Positions 12,895 through 24,364 of a stretch of DNA of 64,000 bases are shown here, one piece after another (within the stretch, counting starts at the first letter, position 1; each line of letters begins with the position of its first letter). A model generated the notes under the pieces. It was not told the DNA's origin and ran no database searches. It was given only the letters and a program-made list of their open reading frames with translations. Source of the DNA: Leuctra nigra (Eukaryota > Arthropoda > Insecta > Plecoptera > Leuctridae); the NCBI GenBank assembly GCA_934045905.1, contig OW203766.1, positions 16,362,309 to 16,426,308 on the forward strand. The letters are read 5' to 3'. The position numbers and the translations under genes are program-made.

Positions 12895-13030
12895 TTAAAT
12901 TATATTTTATGCAATATAACGGGTTTAAAGTTGCACAGTTCTGTCACTTTATTACTCAGATTAATGATCATTGGCCGAAGATGATTGAAAAAGTGACGAT
13001 GAGGGAAGGAGGTAGTTTTCCCGATCTTCT
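12895..13030 (-). mobile_element. SINE 3' fragment, right duplicate
   Basis: Direct repeat of 12371-12503 with modest divergence (GCACAGTTCTGTCACTTT, GATTAATGATCATTGG). It begins at the TTAA next to the MITE. Confidence 0.
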
Positions 13031-14330
13031 AATAACGTAATCAGGATGACAACCAAGGATAAAAGCGTTATCATCATCAACATCGGGATGCATGCACCAC
13101 ACTTGCTCTCACATATTGCAACATAACCGACTCCCAACTTCCCTCTCAGCTACATCTCCTTGTCCCATATTGCCAGCACACCGCAGGCTCGGAGTCAATT
13201 GGCTGTATGCATGCATCCTCGTTGCGATCTTCTTCTAGCGTATTATCTTACATGCACAGCAAACATCACCTCCAGGCACGACCGCAGAGCTACATAAGAT
13301 GGAATTACGGAGATAGCATTTTAAACTAGATTCGCGAGGTTGCCGCGTAATATTGTTATTTTCTTCGTGTGGCACAGAATGTTCAGAAAGCTTTGAAGAG
13401 TTACGGAGGTGCATCAATAAAGTGCTTAGACGTATACGAATAGAAAAGGTAGAGGTATATAAAAATGTGATTAAGCTTTTTTAAATCACTAGGAAAACGT
13501 TCTGAGTAACGCTTTGCTAAGTGAATCTCTGTTTTTGCATGTAAATTAATTTAATATGCTGTGAAAGCCCGTTTTTGATCAGAACAGGGTTATAAAGAAG
13601 TAATTTGCAATTGATTAACGTCCACCAATAACAACAATTTACGAATACTTCAAAATATGATGAAAATTTAAACAACTCTGTAATCTTTTCACTAATTTCG
13701 CTAAGATTTGTAAAATATGATACAGTTAACCTTACAAAATTTCAAATTGATCACAATATTTTCACATTTCAACCAATCTGAGGACTTAATTTTTGCTTTC
13801 AACTAATTAGAGGGATTTGTTAAAACTACACCCGCACCACAGACATGTGGTATTCACATGTTTACAGAATTTCAACTCGAACTGTGGAAAGGCGTGACTT
13901 CTATCTCACAAACAACCGGAAAAAACAGAAACTGGAGCTAAAAGGCGACGCTCGCTCCACTGACTAAATAAACCTAAAGTTTACTCATTGTATTCGACTT
14001 TACAAGTCCAAGAGTGTGGATAGTGGCGGTTACGCTTAGTTTCTTGACCCTTATGGCTATCAGCTCTAAGGGTGAATTTCAAGCAACTTATTATAGTAAT
14101 TTCGACCTCAGTGGTGAATTGCAATATGGTCGCACTTAGGTTTGTATCCATTAACTTGACACTATTGTCACGATACAGAAAGAAGGAAAGTCTTTGAACG
14201 AAATCCGTTCAAATGTCGAGTGATCCAACGAAGAATACCGGCGCAAGTTGAAGCAATGCGTTCTCATAGTGTTCCTCGCAATTCCATTCCCCGCACCGTC
14301 GGGACGCAACTGTCTCCACAAACTTTACAA
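13031..14330. other. intergenic DNA
   Basis: Nothing recognisable except a short family E-like motif at 13494 (GGAAAACGTTCTGAGTAACG). Confidence 0.
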
Positions 14331-14351
14331 CCCCCCCCCCCCCCTCCCCCC
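14331..14351. repeat. poly(C) tract, 14 C + T + 6 C
   Basis: Near-pure C tract about 110 bp before the 45-bp minisatellite. Confidence 0.
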
Positions 14352-14456
14352 GCGGTATCCCCCACACACCTGAACACTACGAGTTGGAGACCGTCGTAAA
14401 TCACCGAGCCACGCACCCGAGACCAGCCGAGGAAATTAACATTGATCGCGCGCATA

Positions 14457-15113
14457 CACTACTTTACCGATCACAATGCCAAGGTCACTCGAGACTATGC
14501 ACTACTTTACCGATCCCAATGCCAAGGTCACTCGAGACTGTGCACTACTTTACCATGTTGGATCATTACCTATGGAAATAACAATATTCTATTCATCTAC
14601 TTTCAGACCAATCACGTGACTTCTGCACTACTATCTATACTTTCAATGCCAAGGTCACTCGTGAGCCTGTAAACTACTTTACCGATCTCAATGCCAAGGT
14701 CACGCGTGAGCCTGTAAACTACTTTACCTTTTCAATGCCAAGGTCACGCGTGAGCCTGTAAACTACTTTACCGATCTCAATGCCAAGGTCACGCGTGAGC
14801 CTGTAAACTACTTTACCGATCTCAATGCCAAGGTCACGCGTGAGCCTGTAAACTACTTAACCTTTTCAATGCCAAGGTCACGCGTGAGTCTGTAAACTAC
14901 TTTACCGATCTCAATGCCAAGGTCACGCGTGAACCTGTAAACTACTTTACCGATCTCAATGCCAAGGTCACGCGTGAGTCTGTCAAACTACTTTACCGAT
15001 CTCAATGCCAAGGTCACGCGTGAGCCTGTAAACTACTTTACCGATCTCAATGCCAAGGTCACTCGTGAGCCTGTCAACTACTTTACCTTTTCAATGCCAA
15101 GGTCACTCATAAG
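14457..15113. repeat. 45-bp minisatellite with 13 CCAAGGTCA motifs
   Basis: Unit pattern is AATGCCAAGGTCACGCGTGA, GCCTGTAAACTACTTTACC, then GATCT or TTTT. Thirteen copies of GCCAAGGTCA are seen; copies 2 and 3 are separated by ~85 bp of unrelated or decayed sequence. Outer copies have ACTCGAG or ACTCGTG where the inner ones have ACGCGTG, the usual pattern of inner homogenisation. Three short open frames across it are repeat translations. Confidence 0.
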
Positions 15114-15264
15114 ACTTGCCACCTCGGTGATTCAATTATCCTCTCCTTAATCACACGTTCCAGATTATCAAGAGAAGTTTCTTTCATTCACATCTTTATC
15201 CATACCATTCATGACAAGTTACGAAAGAAAATCTCGTTTACAGTCTCTTTGCCACAGACTTTAG

Positions 15265-15600
15265 ATTGATTGATTGATTATTAGTGTTTAACGGCGCGTC
15301 AACGACGAGGTTATATTGCGCACATTAATTTTTACTTTAAACTTTGTTGAATTAAGTGGAGGACATGGGGAGGGGGTCGACCGAACGGGCCCGATCCGGG
15401 GGAGTCCAGCACTGGTGGGAAGGCCAGGCCGGAATGGGGACGGACTGGGGGGTGTGAGGATTCGGGCCGGCGGAACCCGATTTCAGGGGGATCACCATCT
15501 CGAGGGGGAAGGCCGACCCGATGGGGACCGCAATTCGAGGGAAGACATGGTTAGGCCAACCCTGGCTGCTCTTGGTCTGGGCCTCACCACACACAGACTT
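15265..15600. repeat. TTGA microsatellite followed by a GC-rich block
   Basis: ATTGATTGATTGATTA, then a segment TGTTTAACGGCGCGTCAACG, then a strongly G-rich block (15360-15600). It may be a retroposon tail plus flanking GC-rich DNA. Both strands have open frames of 80-95 codons but no recognisable domain. Confidence 0.
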
Positions 15601-18600
15601 TAGAGAAAATTAAGAGATTTTATGTTGGTTTGAAATATCGTTTGGCGTATTTTTGCACAGAAACCTCTAAATAGAGGGCTGATATTGCTGTGGACTTAGG
15701 ACCAAGTCCCAGGAGATTACGTTAATCCTGGATCTCCAGTTAAGTTCGGCCGTAGTTAATAGGATTGCGCGTAAAAGAGTTTTGTACATCGAAATTAGCT
15801 AAGCCAGGACGGTAAACAGTAGGGTTATGTCCAGCCTAGGGATATTTTTCTAACAGCTGGCGATTATAAAAACTACATGTGCCTTTCCAATCATCAATTT
15901 CAATACAGTTTTCATTTTCCATCAAACTTCATAATTTTGAAACCTGTAGAATAAACAAACTATCTGTTTTCGACGTGGTTCTTAGAAGAGAGCGAAAGCG
16001 ATGGAAAATATTTTGCTAAACGTGAGGGCCTCAATAATAATAGCTGACGGCTATAGAAACGAAATTTTCCATCCCAGAAACAATTTAACAGTTTTCATTT
16101 TATATCAAACTTTCATCATTCTGAAACTTGTAAAATAAACAGAATACCAGTTTTAATCATAGTTTTCCTGGAAGAGAACGAAAGCGTTAGAAAATAATTT
16201 GCTAAATGGGAGAACCTCGATAATAATTTCGTGTAAGTTCGTGTTTACATGGTTGAACGGCTCCGACGCAGTAACATGGAAAACAGCGCCCGCTTCTGGG
16301 CACGTAACTTCAAACGTGTTCCTCGACTCTAATATAATAAACCGAGCAATTGTTCAGAGGGAGAAGAAAACTTCTGAGAGCGAGAGGCCCAACCGAAAGG
16401 TCACTTTATTTCCTCCGGTGGTCCGCTATTTCCTGCGCGCGCGCTCCCAGACTCTCATCAACTCACGCATCCATATTCCATGGCCAGGATGAGCGCTTAC
16501 GATGTGGGTAGGCGGTGGTCGAATCCCGGACCTCCGCGCAACAGGAGATGAGTTCACGGAATGCGTCGAGAGAAGCTACAGCGAAGATTGAAGAGCAGGC
16601 ATTTTAGGTGAAGAGCTTCATTACAGGAAAGAGCAGGGTCGATGGGCGTATAAATAATGCCCGTACTTGTTTCAAATTTGAAATTTGTATGGCTCGTTTC
16701 TAGTGATAACCTTTTCACGTTTTTCTTAACGAATTATTGCTGTGAAATATCTCAAGAAACAGGAGTATGGGATTTATCCTGATCAACTGAAGGGTACATA
16801 AAACCCTTCATGAAGGGGATGAAGATCATATGAATAAGTCACATTCGGATGAAACTGAGAAATACGAAGTTTTATGTTAAAACTTGTGTCTATCTTCCAT
16901 ATAAATCGATATTTCAATCACATTTTTCAAGACTTTATGGCAATATTTTCTAAAAACTGACGGTATATTCTGAAAGCTCATAAAAATCACTGCAAGCTTA
17001 CAACTTAAACTCATCAAATCAAAAAATTGACTTATAGCGTTCTTTCAGTGTAGGTACCCTTCATATTCCTAATTAACTGAAACCAAAATGCTTTAGATTC
17101 GAGCATAAAAGCAGAGATATTCCATAATAAAGTTGTGTAGAACGTTCGCTTCGTTCACTGGCCACAGGTAGACAGCAGTAATCGGCCCATGAAGCTCCTC
17201 TAACGACGGTTCATCACACATGATACCACCTGGCGCATTCTTATCACGCTCATGGAGGCGACCCAGCGTTATGCACACGTTATAAACTCCAGATGCGCTT
17301 GGAATCTACCTTTTAATGTTGGCACTTTGCCCGTCCCAACGATAAAAAAGCACCGAATTCGTAACACCATTATATAAAACCGATGTCCCCGTGTTCGTAT
17401 AATGACCGTTTTCTCGGCGAGTGTGTTAGTGTGTTGGCGTCGGGACGCACACGCGATCCCACGGCGACGCTCGTTCGCAGAACCCAGTGTCACACGGCGT
17501 CCCCTGGCGTCGCGACGCCCAGATGACGTCACTTTCTTCGCCTATTAGATGGGAGGGGGAGGCGTCAACTCCCAATCACCTGGACAAAAGGATTTCTTTC
17601 TCAGTAGAATTGTCGGCCCGTTTTATTTGTGTGAAAGCATTCCATAACTCGTCTACTTTATTTGCCATCTCGGCGTTCTCTTATCTGCCAGGAGGTTAGA
17701 GCAGCACGTACGCTCCAAAAGAAATCGATCCTTTTCCTAAGTGCAGACGCCAATTTTAGACGAATCTAAAATGCCGGTATTATTCGCATTTTCGAAAACC
17801 GCATTGTTTCCGTAAAGTGCTACTCTGTTTTTGACTGGTTGTTTGTCACGCAATTTGTGCAATCAATTTTGACGCGTAAACGCATCAGTTTTTCCTCATT
17901 ATTTTTTGTGACATTATCCGGTCGAAAGCACGCTCGTGTTTAGCTTTACAAATGGCAGACAATGAACTTTAGAAAGCTACAACGAGATAGCATCGAGGTT
18001 TTGAACGCGAGAAAGATGCCAACTTGCTTTTCCACCGCACACTAATGCTCTCTCTCCAGCGGCCAATGTCGTCCAACACCGTGACTTTAGTGTCACCATC
18101 TAGCAACGATAACTTACGCAACGCTGCACGAATCAAAAGAATCGTCCGGAAGAGTTTAATGACCAGGAAAAAAGAAGTAGTTAAATAACAGACTTTTCAG
18201 CTCGGAAAATACACGAGCCATTGTTGAGTAGTTCATTAAATTCAGATCACTCATAAAAACCGTGATTTATACGATATAAGTTTTGTACTGCATTCCTTTT
18301 AGTCCCGAACAATTGGCTCAATGTTAGAACGCGCTTATCAAGCTCGTTAAAGTTCCGGATTACGGGTTTTGATCCTTAATATAAGCCCATTGGCTGTTAC
18401 CAGATGAGCAAGTAATTGCTTTGTAGAGCAATAGGATTATACGCAGGGAATTGGAAAATGTCGGACAGTCAATGTTAACCCCTTTGACATTTTTACGTCG
18501 AATTCAGTGACTGGCGGCGAAATTTATTTCAATATCATTTGAAGTTAAAGCGTCGAATGATGGACTTTGTGGGCGGAGAAAATCGCGAGCGCGATAAATA

Positions 18601-21600
18601 TTCATTGGTCTCACCGCCGGCTGATTCCAGAGGCAAAATGTTCTGAAAGGTTCAATAAAGCTGGTTATACCACATGAATAGTAGACGTGAAGCGATCCTA
18701 GTTATCGATGACATTAACTGATTACTGACTACAAGTTTCGATTCATTCATATCGAGGAATCTCGAGCAGTACTTCGATATTCATTGGAAACTGCTACAAA
18801 AGTCAACAGCACTCGATGTAATAGGAAATAACGTCGAGAACCAATACAATCGTTGTGAGTCTTTACTTAACTTCTTGGATTGCTCCGAGACAAGAGTATA
18901 TTTGTCAAGACAAAGTTTCATGATTGCCCGGAGTTCGCGATCATGTAAGTTGGATGGAGTTGGTACTCTGCACGGTCAATGAGCACACCGGCATCAGCGA
19001 GGAGGAATGATAAAACGAGGCGTGAAACTAGACACTCTCCCCGTCTCCCAGAGGAGACAAAGTACTTCCAAACTTACCCGAGTCTCAATTTTGAATTGAT
19101 AATCTCCTTTACGCGAAGCGAGCGAGCGTAGTTCGCAGTTGACGTCCGGTAGAGTGCAGATTATTTATCATCGCGCTGTGTATCAATTACAAAACTCTTC
19201 CGAGCATCAATCTCTTTGCTCCCTCGTCGACCAATCACAAGGCGAGACACAAGACGAAGTTTATGACGATCTTGATGCGTTCAGACATTCAAATTTCGCG
19301 GACTTTTGAAGTTAGAAGAAAGAGACGCCATTTTAAAAGCCGTCAACGATTGATGGTTTAATTATGGGGTTGACCAAAGAGCAACACACCTATTACAGAA
19401 CTTCTGGAGCTTGGACAAAAGTTTCGCTCTATAAAAATAGATCGTCTGGAAGAATCGTAACGCGAGAGAAAGAGAGAGAGGAGAGTGACATCTTGATGTG
19501 GGATTGACAAAGAAACGAGTTTCCACTGAACTTCACTGTACTTTCCTCCGTGACGTCAACACATAGAAGGACCTACTCTCTACGTAATGAAACGTAATAT
19601 GAACTTCGAGTTCAAGTCTCAATTCTGACCGCGGCTTTTTACCGCACTCTAACACATCACAAACTTCTGTTCGAGGAATTAAATGAGGACATGAATCGCA
19701 AAAGAAGAACTTTGCCGTTCGCAAACACCGCAAAGCAGCATCGCGTAAAAGTGTGGTTATGAAAATGTCGGGCGGATGGAGCGGAGGCGGGAAGATCAAA
19801 GCTGAAATACAGTCGCCCACACGCTAATCAACTGGCTAAAATCCCCGTTGGCTGACCCTCTCCAGAGCCTGAACGACCTCCTCGACCCGGGAGAGATGTT
19901 CCAGCTCTTGACACGCGATACGAGTCAAACATTTTATCTGACAAGCGAAGACTTTGCTGCTGGCATTCCGTACAATTTGTCAAGACGAAAATAACAAAAA
20001 TAAACCAATATTATTTGATGATCAGCAGTATTATACGAACTCGAAATGATTTTACCCCACAAACTTCAAGTCTTCATTTGTCTGAATTAATTTAATTTTG
20101 ATATTAGGTAATATATAAGTTTCAATAACCAGCATCCTATGTTGCTCATAGACAAAAAAAATCCACCAGCCAAAATGATCGTTCCACTGTTTTAAATTCG
20201 TACACATCTAGCATAAAACGGTGAATCAAGTCTACCATTTATTTCGTTATAAAACAAACATTCCTAAAATAATATTTACATTCTCTCACCTCTAACTAGT
20301 TACATTTGAAACGGCCACAAATTAGAACCCCTCGTCAGCTGACCAAGACCCAAGAACGACGTCCTTCCTGCTCCATCCTTCCTCCCCTACATCCCGGCGT
20401 CGTCGGCGTTGGCAGCGTCCCGACGGCGCGGCGGGGGAACGATTACCAACGACGCCATCATCGCCCGAACTAAATAATTACGCGAGACTTAAAGACGTCA
20501 TGCACATTGTTCGCTGCGTGGAAGGTATTGTGTTAATTAATACACGAGGTACAGGAAACACGGCGAGAGAGATGAGGAAGAGGGGGGTAATAACACACGG
20601 GGGTGAGATTAGTAACACAAAGCCGAGGTGGAATTACCGCCGCGCTCGATAAGTTGATTTAGTCGAGACGGGGAGATGATAATTGACGCGATTTAGGGGT
20701 GAGTTTGATGAGGTTAATGCGTTGATGAGCAAGTGAGGAGGGTATAAGGGGGGTTGAAACAATTGTAAATGAGCATCTAATAAGACGCATGTAAGATGAT
20801 ATTAGTCATAATGTTATAAAATGCTGTTTTTGAAAAATCCCACTTCTGTCACCATTTGTAATATTCATGTATTATTTTACAAGAACTTTGATAAACTGCT
20901 AACAAACATCTTTTTTTGGAACCACAAAATGATCATAATGTGCGGAAACAAAAATAAATAACATACGCCATTAATGTGATGATAAGAGCATATCACTACT
21001 TTCTAGTCATTTGATCTTGTCGTTATCCATTGAGAAAATCCGTACAAAATAAGTGTAAAGAAGATAATATCGTATTCAGATATATTTTCATCTTGTTAGA
21101 TCGTTAAGCAGCAGGTGCACAACTCAGTTCAATAAAGAACATGATGTTTGTTTGAAGTGGACTAAAATGAAAGTCAACAAGATACAAATACGCTCCAAGT
21201 TAGCATACAGATAAAACTAGACAGATATCCATTTATATGCTAGAAGATAATAAATTACTGTAAAATAACATAAATTACTGTCGCGTTGTATTAACTCTCC
21301 GGAGAAAAATCAAAAATAAAAAGATAATAATATCCCACATCTGCCACCATCTGTAATACGGAAGATAAATCTGATTTTTTTTTAACCATTATTTCCACTG
21401 CACAGATTCACAACCCTAAATATTGAATAAACCAATTGATATGAGTTTACAAGTGAAGTGCATGAACTACATCTATATCTTTGAATTTCACTCCTCGACA
21501 TGAGAAGTTTGTGGAGAAAGATGTTTGTAATGAATAATGATGATTGAGCGACGATGATGAAGAATAAGCGCATGGTTGTGACTTTTTCAGCATTTGCTTC

Positions 21601-21769
21601 TTGACTTAAGAGAACAGAATATTTATTTTCATTCGTCATAAATTTATACATGACATGAGGCCTCTTGGAGGTCTCCAGTGTCGGAATATAAAAGAGAAAA
21701 AACAAGTCGCATACAGTCATATAGGTCGGTCATGGGGATAGATCATCATAACTCTACTGAAACCAAAAA
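15601..21769. other. intergenic DNA
   Basis: No supported gene. A box-B-like GGTCGAATCCC at 16517 may be a tRNA-derived remnant. GC-richer, less repetitive stretches (17380-17560, 18540-18640, 20380-20720) could contain regulatory DNA, which cannot be shown from one sequence. Confidence 0.
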
Positions 21770-21780
21770 GGGGGGGGGGG
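21770..21780. repeat. poly(G), 11 bases
   Basis: G run followed by AGAGGGGGCCACCCCCTCCCC, which can fold on itself. Confidence 0.
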
Positions 21781-21939
21781 AGAGGGGGCCACCCCCTCCC
21801 CGAATTCAGAGCATCATCAAAATAGTCCGCACATTTAAAATAATATGTGAACAAAAGATTTAAAAAACAACTAGTCAGATATTGTTCAAATCAAGTCGAA
21901 AACAGACCAAAATGATTGAAATATGAGTTTAATTTTAAA

Positions 21940-21985
21940 AACTTTCCCGGACTATGCGCCCCGGACCTGCATTTGCTAAAGGTCT
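21940..21985. repeat. dispersed repeat shared with 54592-54640
   Basis: GGACTATGCGCCCCGGACCT here and GGGCTATGCGCCCCGGACCC at 54601 are the same sequence in the same orientation, with similar A-rich DNA before both. Confidence 0.
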
Positions 21986-22782
21986 TACCTATTAGTGGAC
22001 ATTTATAATTTATATTTCCCCAAAAGAGCAACTCTGCGATTCAAAATAACACCAAATCGAATGACATTGAACCAAAATAAAATAACCTCCCACCCCCCGA
22101 AATGTCATCCAGGGTACCGCCCCTGACTCAACCAGGTAACGTCACATATCCCACGGTCAAGCTGTAAACCCGCGTGGACATCTCAAGACAACCCCAACCC
22201 AAGAGCGCATCCTCCCGCCAAGACGTCACCACAAATCTCTCTTTCACTTCTCGCCGGAACTCCATCTGTCGTGATTCGATTACGCGCCGCCGGGGGCGCT
22301 GCGAGCGGCCGGACAAATTAAAACACGTGTTCTCGTCGTAGACGTCGCGATGACGACGCTTGATGAAATTCGAGGCGGATTCAATTTCCGTCGCGATAAA
22401 AAGACACTTCCCCGGCGTCTTAGGACGCCACTTCGCGTCGGTGTTGCGACACGGGACGCGAAGAAGAAGAATAATAATCATAATAATAATTTCCTCTCGG
22501 CGACGTCGAGTAATGAGAATATCGCTCCGGGATGTTAAATACAATCTGATATGAAGATTTAATAACGGTGAATTTCGAGCGTTGCGCCAATTACAGAGTT
22601 GCGAAATTATTCGATGTGGCGGTGAAACTCGTGGGCAGGTAGAGGTCAGGTTTCGGTATATGAATGTTTGGTAGACAAGTGGGATTACCACTCTGAAACC
22701 GTTGATAAGCTTTACTTCGAAATGTTTGAGAGATCTTAACTACGGCTATTCTTTCATCAGTAGAACGGAGTATAAACTAAAG

Positions 22783-22996
22783 GTACACTCGACAATTCAT
22801 AAAACGGTATTTGAACGAATCAGATTGGTTGCTGGTCAGGTTCATTGACAATCAATCCATGTTATTATCAATGAATCAGAGCTCACCTACTAGAGGTAGA
22901 TGACGAGTAAGTATAGACTTCATCAGATGATGTCATCACATTTTTTTCAGACAATCCATTTCTTTCAAATACCGTTTTATGAATTGTCGAGTGTAC
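22783..22996. mobile_element. mariner-like MITE, 214 bp (short form)
   Basis: Terminal inverted repeats are about 33 bp: GTACACTCGACAATTCATAA and its complement, continuing AACGGTATTTGAA. TA lies at the ends as in Tc1/mariner targets. The internal sequence (TTGGTTGCTGGTCAGG, ACTAGAGGTAGATGACGAG) matches the outer right arm of the 1.7-kb element at 46014-47698. It is therefore a deletion derivative of that family. Confidence 0.
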
Positions 22997-24202
22997 ATCA
23001 ATTTTCCGGTAAATTAAAGAGAGACCAATCTTGCTAGAAATCATTAGGTGAACGAATATGATAGTAATTATTCGTTTGTGATAAGGTTGCCTGATCCAGG
23101 GTCCTATTCCAGAACTTTCAAAAACCTTTTCTCACAAAACACAAAAACCACAAAATCCACAAAAACCTTTTCTAGGGAAAAATGCCATAACAAAAAACTG
23201 ATTAAGGAATACATTTTGAATGTGATTCCTTAATAACACGTCAATGAATGTTTGTGAGCGAATTAATGTTTATGTTCCGAAGAATGAGGAAGTCAACTTA
23301 TTTGGAATGATTGAAAATGTTCTGAGGTCACTGACTACATGATGAGCAAGCCCGAACATATACTCGCTCAGTGAGCACATTATTCATAATTTATCTTCTT
23401 ATTGAAGACGGGATTTAATTATCAGTTTGCTACTTTAAAAAGTAATTACTCTAATCTTTCGAATTTATAACTTTTTCTAGTTTTCCAGTTTGAAGGAAGT
23501 ACTTAAATATCACGACTCCAATAAAAGTCGTAAAAATACAAATTGAAATGTCTTCACTGTCTGAAATAGTTCTCCTCTTTTGAGAATAATTTAATCGTAA
23601 CCGTGCTCTTCTAACCCCTTTCTAAAACAAGCGCAAACGTAAATCTCGCCTTTAACGAGATATCTGACGAGAAGAGAAGGAGGTGGGTGACGTCATTAAC
23701 CACCAACGAGATTGGTGATCGTCTTTTATTCGACGCTTGATAAAAAAAAAACATCGCGTCCTGTCCGCTGATATTTTATGACGTCACATCTGAGCTAAGC
23801 CTTGATTAAAGTTTAAAGAATCAGTGTAGAGGAAACGTGAGCGATCGGGATCCTCCTAGCCGAAGTACCGAATCATGTACCACGATAGAACCTGATGGGA
23901 ACTTCGCAAACTTTAATGAAAAATGGACTAGAGACGCCAAGAGGTTTTTTAATCATTTTTCTTCTTTACTCGGGAGAAGAAAGAAGCGTTTAGTTTCTGC
24001 GATGGGGCTGAAGATTGGTCGGTAATCAACAGGCGCGATTCTTGTGGAGTGACAGTCGGAGCTCGAACCGGAGACTACGCGCGACAAAGAGAACAGTTGC
24101 GAGATTCCAAACTTGAATTCGCAATCATTTCGTCTAACTGATGAAAAGGACTTTTTTGTAAGAAGTGCTATAGTTCTTCCATTTGCAGTCTAATAGAAGC
24201 CG
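22997..24202. other. intergenic DNA
   Basis: An A-rich stretch with repeated ACAAAA/CCACAAAA at 23125-23175. Otherwise nothing recognisable. Confidence 0.
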
Positions 24203-24307
24203 CTGCAATATGAACTGCCTCGGTAGCTCAGCTGGTAGAGCATCTGACTTGATATCGGAAGGTCGTGGGTTCGAGTCCCACTCGAGGAAAATCTTTTCAT
24301 ATTGCAG
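24203..24307. repeat. 12-bp inverted repeats bracketing the tRNA-like gene
   Basis: CTGCAATATGAA at 24203-24214 and its exact reverse complement at 24296-24307 lie directly outside the cloverleaf. They would form a stem that presents the tRNA-like sequence as a loop. Confidence 0.
24217..24289 (+). tRNA. tRNA-like gene or pseudogene (anticodon loop CTTGATA, TGA)
   Basis: The 73-nt sequence folds as a full cloverleaf: a 7-bp acceptor with a mismatch at the first pair (G1/A72) and a G-T at the last, D arm GCTC/GAGC, anticodon stem TCTGA/TCGGA, and T arm GTGGG/CCCAC with loop TTCGAGT. Box A and box B are intact. The anticodon position reads TGA (Ser), yet there is no long variable arm as tRNA-Ser requires. 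It may have mutated from a Thr(TGT)-type loop CTTGTAA. No genomic CCA is seen. It sits between 12-bp inverted repeats and next to a dispersed repeat, so a tRNA-derived mobile sequence is more likely than a working tRNA. Its minus-strand translation gives a peptide of the spurious kind tRNA-derived repeats often produce. Confidence 0.
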
Positions 24308-24364
24308 TTGGTATTTATTAACATGCACCTAACTGAGGGAATCAGTAAAAACCATATTTCACAG
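24296..24364 (+). repeat. dispersed repeat, copy 1 (next to the tRNA-like gene)
   Basis: The sequence from TTGCAGTTGGTATTTATTA to the ACCATATTTCA end recurs in reverse complement at 62442-62496, 38 kb away, with few differences. It marks the tRNA-like locus as part of a repeat family. Confidence 0.

Noticed and set aside
14457..15113. CRISPR-like array
   Set aside because: Units are contiguous with no unique spacers and the genome is eukaryotic; it is a minisatellite. The same applies to 32621-33550.
14384..15150. Frames with repeated YFTDLNAKVT peptides
   Set aside because: Translations of the 45-bp minisatellite, with frames switching between copies.
22128..22691. 187-codon minus-strand frame
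   Set aside because: No recognisable domain, low-complexity Ile/Arg stretches from an (AAT)n run, and an AT-rich context.
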